Shown here: positions 1 to 9,666 of the stretch, one piece after another | How positions within the stretch are numbered: the first letter of the stretch is position 1 | Layout: every line of letters begins with the position of its first letter | Source of the DNA: an uncultured Pelagibacteraceae bacterium | Lineage (GTDB): Bacteria; Pseudomonadota; Alphaproteobacteria; Pelagibacterales; Pelagibacteraceae | Assembly: GCA_902566925.1 (NCBI GenBank) | Contig: CACFKO010000008.1 | Location: 1 to 56,228 of the forward strand | Direction: 5' to 3' | Length of the DNA: 56,228 nt | Program-made: the position numbers and the translations under genes | The notes under the pieces: model-generated | What the model saw: only the letters and a program-made list of their open reading frames with translations | What the model was told of the DNA's origin: nothing | The model's database searches: none

Positions 1-1
1 T

Positions 2-859
2 TTAGATACAAAAACTTTTTTTACAACTAAGGAAATTGTGAATAGAAATAATCTTAATACAGTTTGTCAAGAAGCTAACTGCCCAAACATTACTGAATGC
101 TGGAGCAAGAAGCATGCTACCTTCATGATAATGGGTGATATTTGCACAAGAGGATGTGCTTTTTGTGATGTTAAAACTGGAAAACCAAATATTCTAGATC
201 CTTTTGAGCCACTAAAAATTTCTAAGGCAGTAAAAGAACTCAACTTAAATCATGTTGTCATTACTTCCGTAGATAGAGACGATTTAGACGATGGAGGCTC
301 TGGTCATTTTAAAAAAGTAATTTTAGAAACAAAAAAACAAAATCCTAATACATCAATCGAAGTTTTAACACCAGATTTTTTAAGAAAGGGTGAATCTTTT
401 AAAAAAATTTTAGAAGCAGAACCCGATGTTTTTAATCATAATATAGAAACAGTACCAAGTTTATATTTAACTGTGAGACCTGGCTCTAGATATTATGCTT
501 CAATTAAATTGTTAGAAACAGTTAAAAAAAGTAAACCAAACATTTTCACAAAATCTGGACTAATGGTTGGTATGGGTGAAACAAAAGAAGAAATTTTACA
601 AGTAATGGATGATCTTAGAGTAGCTGAGGTAGATTTTCTAACTATTGGTCAATATCTTCAACCTTCCCCGAAACATTATCCGCTTCAAAGGTATTATCAT
701 CCTGATGAATTTAAGGAATTAAAAAATATAGCATTGTCAAAAGGTTTTTTATTAGTTGCATCTTCTCCTCTAACAAGATCTTCTTATCACGCTGATGAAG
801 ATTTTAAGAAATTAAAATCTAGTAGAGATGAACAAATAAAATGCCAAACGCTTCAATAA
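2..859 (+). CDS. lipA: Lipoyl synthase LipA (5' end cut by window edge)
   Basis: Radical-SAM enzyme that inserts two sulfurs into octanoyl groups on lipoate-dependent complexes. The frame is open to the left edge, and residues encoded before the GTG at 38 (ending TTKEIV) still match the family, so that GTG is an internal codon and the true start lies outside the window. Visible motifs are the LipA-specific auxiliary cluster C-x4-C-x5-C ([12 protein letters not shown]), the radical-SAM motif CTRGCAFC, and the C-terminal RSSYHAD signature. It overlaps the next gene by 19 bases. The lipA-ratA order is normal for alphaproteobacteria. The assignment is firm. Confidence 0.96.
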   Translation, partial: LDTKTFFTTKEIVNRNNLNTVCQEANCPNITECWSKKHATFMIMGDICTRGCAFCDVKTGKPNILDPFEPLKISKAVKELNLNHVVITSVDRDDLDDGGSGHFKKVILETKKQNPNTSIEVLTPDFLRKGESFKKILEAEPDVFNHNIETVPSLYLTVRPGSRYYASIKLLETVKKSKPNIFTKSGLMVGMGETKEEILQVMDDLRVAEVDFLTIGQYLQPSPKHYPLQRYYHPDEFKELKNIALSKGFLLVASSPLTRSSYHADEDFKKLKSSRDEQIKCQTLQ

Positions 860-1287
860 AAAAAATTATTCCTTGCAATAAAAAGAATCTTTTTAAAATG
901 ATACTTGATATTGAAAAATATCCAGAATTTGTTCCTTGGTGTTTAAATGGCAAAATTAATAAAAAAATAGATAGATCTGATATGATCGAAATGGAGGCAG
1001 ACCTCACTGTTGGAAAAAGTTTTTTAAACCAAACATACAAAAGTCATGTCACTTATTATAAAGAAAAAGACAAAATAATTGTTAATAACATTGGTGGTCC
1101 TTTAAAACATTTAAATAATGAATGGGAAATAAAAGAAGTTAATAACCAAAGTGAGGTGAGTTTTAAAATTGATTTTGAAATAAAAAATATTTTTTACAAT
1201 ATGATTATGAAGAAATCATTCGATAAAGGTTTAAAAAATATAGCTGATGCTTTTGAAAAAAGAGCTATACAGTTATTTAATAAATAA
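841..1287 (+). CDS. RatA/Coq10-family START-domain protein
   Basis: A 148-residue protein of the polyketide-cyclase/START superfamily, close to Coq10 and RatA. The N-terminal signature around [12 protein letters not shown] and the amphipathic C-terminal helix ([14 protein letters not shown]) are typical. Coq10 homologues bind ubiquinone and support electron transport; RatA has been described as a ribosome-association toxin in Escherichia coli. In alphaproteobacteria this gene habitually follows lipA, so a respiratory quinone-binding role is the more likely one here, but that is inference. Its stop shares a base with the next start (TAATG), indicating translational coupling. Confidence 0.85.
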   Translation: MPNASIKKIIPCNKKNLFKMILDIEKYPEFVPWCLNGKINKKIDRSDMIEMEADLTVGKSFLNQTYKSHVTYYKEKDKIIVNNIGGPLKHLNNEWEIKEVNNQSEVSFKIDFEIKNIFYNMIMKKSFDKGLKNIADAFEKRAIQLFNK

Positions 1288-1586
1288 TGTTTACCACTTT
1301 ACTATTTTTCATAATTTTTTTGATCATCTGGTACTATCTTAAAAGCTGGATTAATTATTTCAAAAGCGGCGACCCCAAAGAAAACGAAGAAAACTATTGG
1401 ATGTTTTCCTATGACTTTAAAGATAATGAAAATTATAAAAATTATTGGGATAAAGATATTCAATTATTAAACGAAAGAAAAAGAATAAGAAATAAATTAA
1501 TTTTTCTTTTATATATAGATGCGATAGTAATTTTTATGTTAGCAAATCATCTTGTTGCTCAAATGATGATTTTTATATTTAATTAA
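1287..1586 (+). CDS. Small membrane protein of unknown function
   Basis: A 99-residue protein I do not recognise. It has a hydrophobic N-terminal segment (about residues 1-20), a polar, aromatic and acidic middle (about 25-70) and a second hydrophobic segment (about 72-97), so it is probably a two-pass inner-membrane protein. It starts on the last base of the ratA-like stop codon and ends 4 bases inside the convergent pncC gene. The coupling and good codon structure support a real gene. A link to lipoate or quinone metabolism would rest only on the neighbours. Confidence 0.7.
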   Translation: MFTTLLFFIIFLIIWYYLKSWINYFKSGDPKENEENYWMFSYDFKDNENYKNYWDKDIQLLNERKRIRNKLIFLLYIDAIVIFMLANHLVAQMMIFIFN

Positions 1587-2053
1587 ATTATACCCAGAAT
1601 TAATTCTAGAGCCTTTTTAACCGCCGCTCTTTGAATATTAAAGCGACCTTTATTTTTAAATAAATACCTATTTACCTTTACTTTATTGCCTCTCTTTATA
1701 CCAACATAAACTAATCCAACAGGTTTTTGTTTAGTTCCACCGCTAGGTCCAGCTATTCCAGTAATAGAAACAGCAACATTACTTTTGCTAATTTTGTATA
1801 AATTATTAACCATAGAAAAACAGCATTGAATACTTACGGCCCCATATCTTCTAATAATTTGCTTAGGCACTCTTAAAAGGTGATTTTTAGAATTGTTGGA
1901 GTAGGTGACTAAACCTAATTTAAAAACTTTAGAAGATCCATTAACAGATGTGATAGCACTGGAAAGCATCCCCCCGGTGCAAGATTCAGCAACTGACAAT
2001 TTTAAACCTTTCTTTCTAAGTAATCCTACTATTTTTTTATTTATTGTTTTCAT
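1583..2053 (-). CDS. pncC: CinA C-terminal-domain nicotinamide-nucleotide amidase (PncC)
   Basis: A 156-residue stand-alone CinA C-terminal domain. In characterised members this deamidates nicotinamide mononucleotide to nicotinate mononucleotide in NAD salvage. The family signatures AESCTGGMLSSAI near residue 22, a YSN-x-K-x2-LL segment and SITGIAGPSGGT are all present. The length matches the single-domain form rather than the two-domain CinA of about 400 residues. It begins at the end of pgpA with a one-base overlap, so pncC, pgpA and ispDF form a minus-strand operon. Confidence 0.9.
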   Translation of the reverse strand: MKTINKKIVGLLRKKGLKLSVAESCTGGMLSSAITSVNGSSKVFKLGLVTYSNNSKNHLLRVPKQIIRRYGAVSIQCCFSMVNNLYKISKSNVAVSITGIAGPSGGTKQKPVGLVYVGIKRGNKVKVNRYLFKNKGRFNIQRAAVKKALELILGII

Positions 2054-2562
2054 TAAAAAAATAAAGTTTTTCCAGTTATAAATAACACTAGACAGATAAC
2101 TACATAAAAACCAGCTAAAATATCGTCAAACAAAATACCAAAACTATTTTTATATTTCCTATCAACATAATCTATGGGGAAAGGTTTTAATCCGTCAAAT
2201 AATCTAAATAATAAAAAGAACCAAAAATAAATTTGTAAAATTTCTGTATTTGAATTAGTTGGATTGAAATGGAAAACTTCATATAAGATTATAGGTATTG
2301 ACTGACCAATAAACTCGTCAATTACTATTTCTTGCGGGTCTTCATCTTTAAATTTGTTTAGACACGATTTTATTGCAAAAAAAGAATATACAAGAATTAA
2401 AAATATCAATATTATAATAATTAAAACTGGAACTTTAATTATATGGATCACAAAAAATAAAAATAGTGTTGTAAATAATGATGCCCAAGTTCCACGATAT
2501 TTTTTAATTGAGTCCCCAAATATAAAAAGAGTTACAAAATAATAATTTAATTTATTAATCAT
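2053..2562 (-). CDS. pgpA: Phosphatidylglycerophosphatase A
   Basis: Integral membrane phosphatase that converts phosphatidylglycerol phosphate to phosphatidylglycerol. The 169-residue protein has about four membrane segments. It shows the family N-terminal GT-x-x-SL-type motif (GTWASL, where GTxGSL is usual) and the acidic motif IVIDEFIGQ near residue 85, which carries the metal-binding acidic residues. The later DGLKPFPIDYVDR and GILFDDILAG segments are also characteristic. It overlaps the end of ispDF by 8 bases. Confidence 0.92.
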   Translation of the reverse strand: MINKLNYYFVTLFIFGDSIKKYRGTWASLFTTLFLFFVIHIIKVPVLIIIILIFLILVYSFFAIKSCLNKFKDEDPQEIVIDEFIGQSIPIILYEVFHFNPTNSNTEILQIYFWFFLLFRLFDGLKPFPIDYVDRKYKNSFGILFDDILAGFYVVICLVLFITGKTLFF

Positions 2563-3691
2563 ATTTATTAACAGATGCTATTACTTCGGCAGCTATTGCT
2601 TTTTCATTTCCAATAACACCTAATTTTTCAGCAGTTTTACCTTTTATATTTATTTGATTTTTAGAAATTTCACACAACTTAGAAATATTATTTATCATTT
2701 TGTTTTTATATTTTTTTATTTTTGGAGTTTGTGTAATTATATTTATATCAATATTATTTATGTAATACCCTTTTGACTTAATTCGATTTAATACTTTTTT
2801 AATTAAAATGGTTGATCTCATATTTTTAAATTTTTTATTTTTATCTGAAAACATCTCTCCTATATCACCCATACTGCATGCTCCAAGAATTGCATCTGCA
2901 ATTGAATGTAAAACAGGATCTCCATCTGAATGACCAAGAGTCCCTAGTTTGGATTTAATTTTTAGACCACCTAAATAAAGTTTTCTTCTAGGAACAAGTC
3001 TATGTACATCAAAACCTATACCCGTTCTTGTTTTCTGTCTCATGTAATTTTTAAACATAACAAGATCATGTTGATCTGTAATTTTGAAGTTACTTTTTTC
3101 TCCATTAATAAACTTAATTCTTTTTAACGATTCAAATAGAGAAAGATCATCATCTTTATAAAAGGATTTATTTATAGAATGCAGATTTAATATTTCCTTA
3201 AAAATAAAAGATTGAGGTGTTTGAGTTGAAAAGAATTTTTCTCTTGTAAGGTTTAACATAGTTTTTTTTCCAATTAATTCTTTTAAAGCATCATGTATTG
3301 GTATTTTTGGAATAACAGACTTTTTTTTAGAAGCTTTTAAAATCTTTCTTATAAGTTTAAGTGAAAAATTAGGTCTAGCAGAGTCATGTATCAGTACATT
3401 AGTGCATTTAATACTATTTCTTTTAATATATCTCAAACCTTTATAAGCAGATTCTTGTCTTGTTTTTCCTCCCGTTACTTTTAAAAATTTATTAAATTTA
3501 ATTTGTTTTAAAAATTTTCTATGTTTTTTGTTAACTACAACAATGATCTTTTTTATTTGTTTTATTTTGTTAAATTTAAACAGGGAGTGCTCTATTAGCG
3601 TATTTTCACCAACTTTGATAAAAGGTTTTGGGATTTTAGTCCCAAACCTTTTACTATCTCCTGCGGCTAACAAAATTAAGCAAAAACTCAT
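2555..3691 (-). CDS. ispDF: Bifunctional IspD/IspF enzyme of the MEP isoprenoid pathway
   Basis: A fusion of 2-C-methyl-D-erythritol 4-phosphate cytidylyltransferase (about residues 1-215) with 2-C-methyl-D-erythritol 2,4-cyclodiphosphate synthase (about 222-378). The IspD part has the nucleotide-binding LLAAGDSKRFG loop and VLIHDSARP; the IspF part has the metal-binding GFDVHRL, LGHSDGDPVLHS and GDIGEMFSD motifs. IspDF fusions are common in alphaproteobacteria. These are steps 3 and 5 of the pathway. The gene starts 45 bases from the divergent ntrY gene. Confidence 0.97.
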   Translation of the reverse strand: MSFCLILLAAGDSKRFGTKIPKPFIKVGENTLIEHSLFKFNKIKQIKKIIVVVNKKHRKFLKQIKFNKFLKVTGGKTRQESAYKGLRYIKRNSIKCTNVLIHDSARPNFSLKLIRKILKASKKKSVIPKIPIHDALKELIGKKTMLNLTREKFFSTQTPQSFIFKEILNLHSINKSFYKDDDLSLFESLKRIKFINGEKSNFKITDQHDLVMFKNYMRQKTRTGIGFDVHRLVPRRKLYLGGLKIKSKLGTLGHSDGDPVLHSIADAILGACSMGDIGEMFSDKNKKFKNMRSTILIKKVLNRIKSKGYYINNIDINIITQTPKIKKYKNKMINNISKLCEISKNQINIKGKTAEKLGVIGNEKAIAAEVIASVNKYD

Positions 3692-3736
3692 TATATTAAT
3701 TTACCTCATATTTATGTAAAATGTTAAGAAATTAAA

Positions 3737-5515
3737 ATGTTAAATACTATAAAAAATTTTAAATGGTTTTTTTCCATTTCCATTATATCTATTTTATTAG
3801 GTGTATTAACATTTATAACTTTTATAAATCAGAATTTTATTTTTTTAAATGAAAATAATCTACAATATTTGTTAATATTAGATGTATTTGTATTAAGTAT
3901 CTTTTTAATTTTTTTAATTAAAGAAACCTCAAAATTATTTTTGAGATATAAAGGAAAAAAGGCTGGCTCAAAAACTAGCCTTAATTATGTTTTACAATTC
4001 TCTCTTTTTGCTTTCATACCATCATTACTTATAGCTGTTTTTTCATTAGCTCTTTTTAATGTTGGATTACAAAAATATTTTGACAGAAAAATAACTTCAG
4101 CAGTAAAAAATTCTTATGAAGTTGCAAGAAGCTATCTTGATGAAAGTAAAAAAACAGTTGAAGCTGATATTATTTTAGTTGCTGTAGATTTAAATAGAAA
4201 TTCTCAATTTTTGTTCTCAAATACTACCAGGTTCCAACAAATTGTTAGATCGCAAAAATTATTAAGAAGATTAGATGAAATTTATTTAATTGATAGTACC
4301 GGAACTATAATTTTATCAGACACAAATAATCTTCATGATGAATTTCCCATTCCATCTGAGGAAGAGTTTAATTTAGCTTTAGAAGGAAAAGCAGTTCCAA
4401 TAATTGGTTCTGAAGATAAGAAAGCATCCGTTATGATCAAATTAGATAATTTTATTGATACGTATCTATATATCTCAAGAAACGTTCAACCCAAACTTCT
4501 TCGATATCTTGATGATACATCTCAAGCTGTAAATTTTTATTATTCTGTAAAAAATAACAGAACTGGTATTAGAATTACATTTGCCATAATTTACGTTGTT
4601 ATAGTTTCCATGTTTTTATTTTTAACAGTTGTTCTAGCAATCTCTTTTGCAGGAAGATTAACAAAACCAATTATAAATTTAATTTCTGCTTCAAAAAATA
4701 TAAGCGACGGTAAACTTGATAGTAAAGTTCCAGATATTGACTCCGATGAAGAAATTAAGACCCTCAATAGAAATTTCAATGATATGATTGATAGATTAAA
4801 AAAACAACAGGATAAACTATTGGTTGCAGAAAGATATTCAGCCTGGGAAACTGTCGCAAGAAAACTTGCTCATGAAATTAAAAATCCTTTAACACCAATT
4901 CAACTTTCAATTGATAGGCTTAAAGAAAAATATTCAGACAAACTAGAAGATCAAAATAATGAATTTAAAGATTATCTTGAAACTATAAATAAACAAATCA
5001 AAGATATTAAAAGATTGGTAAATGAATTTTCAGATTTTGCGAGGATGCCATCTCCCATATTAAAAAAAATTAATATTTCTGATGTTATAAATAGAACGAT
5101 TACTTTCTATAAAATGTCTGATAAAAATCTCAATCTAACCTTCAAGAATATCTCTAAAGAAAAATATTTAATTAATGGAGATAGTGAGCAACTGTATAGA
5201 GTATTCTTGAATTTAATAAAAAATTCCTTGGAGGCAATAGATGAAAAGAAACAAAAAAACAGCAATTTACAAGGAAAAATTAATGTAGAAATAAACAAGA
5301 ATAATGAATATATAGTGATCAAAATGCTAGACAACGGCATTGGCTTTAATGATACTAAAAATATTACCAGACCTTATTACACGACAAAAAAAGACGGAAC
5401 AGGTTTAGGATTACCTATAGTTACAAAAATTATTAATGAACATAATGGTGATATTAGTTTTTTAAAAAATTCTAAGGGAGCAGAAATTATTATATCTTTA
5501 CCAATTTTAAGATGA
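3737..5515 (+). CDS. ntrY: NtrY-type sensor histidine kinase without a PAS domain
   Basis: Membrane sensor kinase, 592 residues. Three N-terminal membrane segments (about 9-30, 42-63, 86-108) are followed by an extracytoplasmic region, a fourth membrane segment (about 283-306), a HAMP linker, then HisKA with the phospho-acceptor in ARKLAHEIKNPLTP (His379) and a HATPase_c domain (NLIKNSLEA, DNGIGF, GTGLGLPI). Canonical NtrY has a PAS domain between HAMP and HisKA; here HAMP runs almost straight into the dimerisation helix and the protein is well short of the usual 720-770 residues. It overlaps ntrX by 4 bases (ATGA), which supports the NtrYX pairing. Confidence 0.9.
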   Translation: MLNTIKNFKWFFSISIISILLGVLTFITFINQNFIFLNENNLQYLLILDVFVLSIFLIFLIKETSKLFLRYKGKKAGSKTSLNYVLQFSLFAFIPSLLIAVFSLALFNVGLQKYFDRKITSAVKNSYEVARSYLDESKKTVEADIILVAVDLNRNSQFLFSNTTRFQQIVRSQKLLRRLDEIYLIDSTGTIILSDTNNLHDEFPIPSEEEFNLALEGKAVPIIGSEDKKASVMIKLDNFIDTYLYISRNVQPKLLRYLDDTSQAVNFYYSVKNNRTGIRITFAIIYVVIVSMFLFLTVVLAISFAGRLTKPIINLISASKNISDGKLDSKVPDIDSDEEIKTLNRNFNDMIDRLKKQQDKLLVAERYSAWETVARKLAHEIKNPLTPIQLSIDRLKEKYSDKLEDQNNEFKDYLETINKQIKDIKRLVNEFSDFARMPSPILKKINISDVINRTITFYKMSDKNLNLTFKNISKEKYLINGDSEQLYRVFLNLIKNSLEAIDEKKQKNSNLQGKINVEINKNNEYIVIKMLDNGIGFNDTKNITRPYYTTKKDGTGLGLPIVTKIINEHNGDISFLKNSKGAEIIISLPILR

Positions 5516-6873
5516 AACACGAAATATTAGTCATTGATGATAATTTTGATATTCGAAATTTAATCTCGGGTATTTTGAAGGATAAAAATTATACTGTAAG
5601 AGAAGCCGCTAACTATGACCAGGCAGTTTTTGAAATAGATAAAAAATTACCTGATTTAGCTATAATTGATGTCAAACTTGATAAGGGAGATAAGGACGGG
5701 ATTGACCTATTAAAAAAAATAAAAAAAATTACCGATCTTGTTCCTGTAATTATGATTTCAGGTCATGCCAATGTTGAAATGGCAGTTGAATCTTTAAAAT
5801 TAGGAGCTTATGAATTTATAACAAAGCCTTTTGCTATGGAACAATTACTTAACATTGTTTCTCGAGGTTTAGAAAATATAAATCTTAAAAAAGAAAATGC
5901 TCAATTAGAAAATAGATCTTTTTATTCTTTTGATTTTATAGGAGAAAGTTTACAGATTAATAAAATAAAAAAGTTAGTAAAAAAATTATCTTCTGCTGAT
6001 AGTAGGGTTTTGATTTTTGGACCTACCGGCTCTGGTAAAGAATTATTAGCAAGGAAAATTCATAAAAATTCTCAAAGAGGCAAAGATCCTTTTGTTGTTC
6101 TAAATGGTGCTTTGTTACAACCGGGAAATTATGAGACAGAACTTTTTGGATCAGAAAATTCTGATGGATCAATAACATATGGTTTTTTAGAAAAAGCTAA
6201 AGGCGGAACACTTCTTATTGACGAAGTTTCTGAAATTCCTTTAGATACTCAAGCTAAAATTTTAAGAGTTTTAATGGATCAAAAATTTAAAAGAATAAAT
6301 GGAAAAGAAGATATATATGTTAATGTAAGAATTATTTCATCAACTTCAAAAGACTTAAAAAATCAAGTTTTAATGGGAAATTTTAGAGAAGATTTGTACC
6401 ATAGGCTCAACGTTGTTCCAATTGAAATACCAAGTTTAAATTCTAGAGGGGAAGATATACCTCTACTTATAAAGTATTTTCAAAAAAAGATATCAGAAAT
6501 TAACGGCACGCCTGAAATTGAAATAAACGTTGATGATGATTTACTTTATAGTTACCAGTGGCCTGGTAATGTAAGAGAACTTAGAAATTTAGTTGAACGA
6601 ATATCCATACTTTCTCAAAATGAAAATAAAGCAAATGTTGGCAGATTATTGCATGAAATCTTAAGCAAAAATTCTTCTGATAATAACGAAGAAACTCTTG
6701 TTTCTACTTCATTTCCTTTAAAGCAGGCAAGAGAAAATTTTGAAAAAAATTATTTACTTACTCAGCTTAAAAAAAATAAAGGCAATATTTCTAAGACAGC
6801 TGAATTTATTGGAATGGAGAGATCAGCCCTTCACAGAAAACTCAAATCCTTGGGAATTAAAGGGATTAACTAA
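5512..6873 (+). CDS. ntrX: NtrX-type response regulator lacking the GAFTGA loop
   Basis: A 453-residue response regulator: receiver domain (about 1-120; acidic pair Asp9/Asp10, acceptor Asp53, Lys in TKPF), AAA+ domain (Walker A GPTGSGKE at about 170, Walker B GGTLLIDEV at about 231), and a C-terminal Fis-type helix-turn-helix (ISKTAEFIGMERSALHRKL). Where sigma-54 activators carry GAFTGA, just before the Walker B strand, this protein has SDGSITYG. The sigma-54 contact loop is therefore absent, and control of sigma-70 promoters is more likely. It is the partner of the kinase encoded immediately upstream; trkA follows 2 bases later. Confidence 0.92.
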   Translation: MKHEILVIDDNFDIRNLISGILKDKNYTVREAANYDQAVFEIDKKLPDLAIIDVKLDKGDKDGIDLLKKIKKITDLVPVIMISGHANVEMAVESLKLGAYEFITKPFAMEQLLNIVSRGLENINLKKENAQLENRSFYSFDFIGESLQINKIKKLVKKLSSADSRVLIFGPTGSGKELLARKIHKNSQRGKDPFVVLNGALLQPGNYETELFGSENSDGSITYGFLEKAKGGTLLIDEVSEIPLDTQAKILRVLMDQKFKRINGKEDIYVNVRIISSTSKDLKNQVLMGNFREDLYHRLNVVPIEIPSLNSRGEDIPLLIKYFQKKISEINGTPEIEINVDDDLLYSYQWPGNVRELRNLVERISILSQNENKANVGRLLHEILSKNSSDNNEETLVSTSFPLKQARENFEKNYLLTQLKKNKGNISKTAEFIGMERSALHRKLKSLGIKGIN

Positions 6874-6875
6874 TC

Positions 6876-8240
6876 ATGAATATTATAATATGTGGTGCCG
6901 GAATGGTCGGCTTTTCAATAAGCAAACAATTACAGGCACAAGGTCATTCAGTAACCGTTATTGATCAATCCTCTGAAGATATAAAAAAAATCAATGATAC
7001 CCAGGATGTAAAAGGTATAGTTGGAAGAGCTACGTTGCCATCGGTATTAGAAAATGCAGGTGCAAAAGATACTGATATGATAATTGCTGTTACCAAAAAT
7101 GATGAAACAAATATGATTGTTTGTCAATTAGCAAGCTCTCTATTTAATATATCAAAAAAAATTGCAAGAATTAGATCACAAGAATTTTTAGAGGGAAAGT
7201 GGAGCAAGCTTTATAATAAATCTAATATTCCAATAGATGTAATTATTTCACCAGAACGTGAAGTAGCTAAATCTTTATATAGAAAACTTGAAGCACCAGG
7301 AGCTTTAGATAATGTTCCTTTTATTAAAGATAAAGTGAAGTTGTTAGAGATTCTCATAGAAAAAAAATGTCCAATAGCCAATATTCCTTTGAAAGATTTA
7401 TCAAAAAAATTTCCAGAATTTAAGGCATATATTTTTGGAGCTGAGAGAAAAGAAAATTTTGTTTACTTTAAAAAAAGTGATCAAATGAAAGTAGGAGACA
7501 AAGTTTACGTTGTTGTTAGTACAGACCAAATTAATAAACTTTTATCTGTTTTTGGTCATAATGAAAAATTAGCACAAAAAATTTTAATAATAGGTGGTGG
7601 CAACATAGGCCTACATCTTGCTAAGCTTTTGGAAATTTCAGGCGGCTTGAGAATTAAAATTATAGAAAAAAACAAAGATAGAGCAGAACAAATTGCTGGT
7701 GAACTTTCTTCTTCAATTGTTATATGCGGAGATGCTCTCGATGAAAAAATTCTTAAAGAAGCTAATATTGAAGAAATCGAAACTGTTTTTGCTCTGACAA
7801 ATGATGATGAAGATAACATTATGGTATGCGTATTAGCGGAAAAACACGCGCCTTCGAAAAGAACTATCGCCATAATTAACAAACATAATTATAATCTTTT
7901 ACAAGAATCGTTAAAAATCGATGATTTAGTAGATCCACGAATGACGACAGTTTCAACAATAATGAAACATGTTCACATGGGGACTATAGATACAGTTTAC
8001 TCTCTTTTAGACGGACAATATGAATTTTTAGAAGCCAAAATTTTAGAATCATCGGATCTTGTTAGCAAATCCATTAGAGATGCAAATTTACCAGATGGTG
8101 TAAGAATAGGCGCAATTGTTAGAAAAAATAAAGTTATGATGCCAAGCTCTAAACTTGTTTTTGAAAAAGATGATGATGTTGTTGTTCTTTCAAAAAGAGA
8201 ACAATTGAAAGAAGTTGAAGATATTTTCAAAATATCTTAA
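6876..8240 (+). CDS. trkA: Trk potassium uptake regulatory subunit TrkA
   Basis: Cytosolic NAD-binding gating subunit of the Trk potassium transporter, 454 residues. It has two tandem RCK units, each with a Rossmann NAD-binding loop (IICGAGMVGFSI at the N-terminus and ILIIGGGNIGLHLA near residue 232) followed by a TrkA-C subdomain. It follows ntrX by 2 bases, matching the ntrYX-trkA order of many alphaproteobacteria, and precedes its membrane partner trkH. Co-transcription with ntrYX is probable. Confidence 0.96.
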   Translation: MNIIICGAGMVGFSISKQLQAQGHSVTVIDQSSEDIKKINDTQDVKGIVGRATLPSVLENAGAKDTDMIIAVTKNDETNMIVCQLASSLFNISKKIARIRSQEFLEGKWSKLYNKSNIPIDVIISPEREVAKSLYRKLEAPGALDNVPFIKDKVKLLEILIEKKCPIANIPLKDLSKKFPEFKAYIFGAERKENFVYFKKSDQMKVGDKVYVVVSTDQINKLLSVFGHNEKLAQKILIIGGGNIGLHLAKLLEISGGLRIKIIEKNKDRAEQIAGELSSSIVICGDALDEKILKEANIEEIETVFALTNDDEDNIMVCVLAEKHAPSKRTIAIINKHNYNLLQESLKIDDLVDPRMTTVSTIMKHVHMGTIDTVYSLLDGQYEFLEAKILESSDLVSKSIRDANLPDGVRIGAIVRKNKVMMPSSKLVFEKDDDVVVLSKREQLKEVEDIFKIS

Positions 8241-8247
8241 TAAAATA

Positions 8248-9663
8248 ATGAAAATAAAATCCTGTTTATATTATCTAGGCCTAAGCTGTTTTCCAATTAG
8301 CATTATGTCTATAATAAATGTTTTTTATTCTATTTATTTTAATTATTTTGAAAATATAATTTCTTATGCTGGAGTATTATTTCTATCTTTATTTCTTGGA
8401 CTTATTTTTTTTAGCATAGGAAAAAAAGAACGTGAAAATATAAATATATATGAACAATTCCTATTAATATTTATAGTATATTTTTTAATATCATTTTTTA
8501 TTTTACTTCCTTTTTATTTTAGTACTTATGATATTTCATTTTTAGACTCATATTTTGAATCTATATCTGGTTTGACAGGGACTGGTTTTACTATTTTTCA
8601 AAATGTTACAATTTTGGACGATCCTTTAATTTTGTGGAGGTCTTCTTCACAATGGTTGGGAGGTTTTTATTTTTTAATTTTTCTTATACTGATTTTTTCA
8701 AATAAACAGATCAATTTTAAAATGATTGATCTTTCTTTTAATCTTGAAAAAAAAATTAATTTTTCCTCTAATCTTACAAGTGTTACAAATAGGATATTTT
8801 TTATTTATTTATCATTAACTATATTAATTTTTTTGCTTTTTTTAATATCAGGCATCAGGCTTTTTGACAGCTTGAATTTAACCATGTCAGTTATATCTTC
8901 CGGGGGGTTCCTTCCAACTAATTCTTTGGATGATATAGTCAGAAATAATTTTCAATCCGTTATATTATGTTTTTCTTTTTTATTATCTATTTTTAATTTT
9001 TATCTTTTTTATAATGTTATTTTGGGAAGAAATAATCTTAAAGAACATAAAGAAGATCTATACATTTTTATTTTAGTTATAACTTTTTCAATGATTTTTT
9101 ATTTTATTAATGATTTGAATCTTTCCTCAGTTTTTATAAATGTTCTTAGCAGTATAGGCACGTCTGGAATAAGTACTGGAGCAGTTCCTGTTAACTTTGG
9201 ATTATACTTTATAATCCTTACATTATTTGGGGGGTCTGTTTTATCAACTACCTCAGGTCTTAAATTTATGAGAGTTTATATTTTAGTTAAAGCTTTTTTT
9301 ATTGAAATGTACAAATTAGTAAGACCAAATGTAATGTTAAATACAAAAATAATGTTTTCAGAAAAAAAAGTAAATTCAGATAATATCAAAATATCATTTT
9401 TAATATTTATTTTATTTTTTCTAAGTCTTTTTATTTTAAGTAGTATTTTGTTAACAGATTTTCTTAACTTCGAAAATTCATTTAAATTATCAATTTTAAC
9501 TCTTACTAACACTGCAGCTTCAAATATTTATGGTATAGAAAAAATAGAATTTGGTGATTTGTTCATATTTTCAAAAATTTCACTTATTATTTTTATGGTC
9601 TTAGCAAAAGTTGAATTATTATGTATTTTTATATTAGTTCGAAAGGTTTTTTTAAAAGATTAG
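8248..9663 (+). CDS. trkH: Trk potassium transporter membrane subunit TrkH
   Basis: Potassium-translocating membrane subunit with about 10-12 hydrophobic helices and four pore-loop motifs of the Trk/Ktr family: SGLTGTGFT, SGGFLPT, IGTSGISTG and NTAASNIYG. A longer reading from a TTG at 8215 would overlap trkA by 26 bases; I prefer the ATG at 8248, which follows the trkA stop by 7 bases and puts the first membrane helix near the N-terminus. It forms a channel complex with the TrkA ring. gpsA follows 3 bases downstream. Confidence 0.93.
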   Translation: MKIKSCLYYLGLSCFPISIMSIINVFYSIYFNYFENIISYAGVLFLSLFLGLIFFSIGKKERENINIYEQFLLIFIVYFLISFFILLPFYFSTYDISFLDSYFESISGLTGTGFTIFQNVTILDDPLILWRSSSQWLGGFYFLIFLILIFSNKQINFKMIDLSFNLEKKINFSSNLTSVTNRIFFIYLSLTILIFLLFLISGIRLFDSLNLTMSVISSGGFLPTNSLDDIVRNNFQSVILCFSFLLSIFNFYLFYNVILGRNNLKEHKEDLYIFILVITFSMIFYFINDLNLSSVFINVLSSIGTSGISTGAVPVNFGLYFIILTLFGGSVLSTTSGLKFMRVYILVKAFFIEMYKLVRPNVMLNTKIMFSEKKVNSDNIKISFLIFILFFLSLFILSSILLTDFLNFENSFKLSILTLTNTAASNIYGIEKIEFGDLFIFSKISLIIFMVLAKVELLCIFILVRKVFLKD

Positions 9664-9666
9664 ATT

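Noticed and set aside
38..40. GTG as the start of lipA
   Set aside because: The frame is open to the left edge and the residues before it still match LipA; the gene is simply cut by the window.
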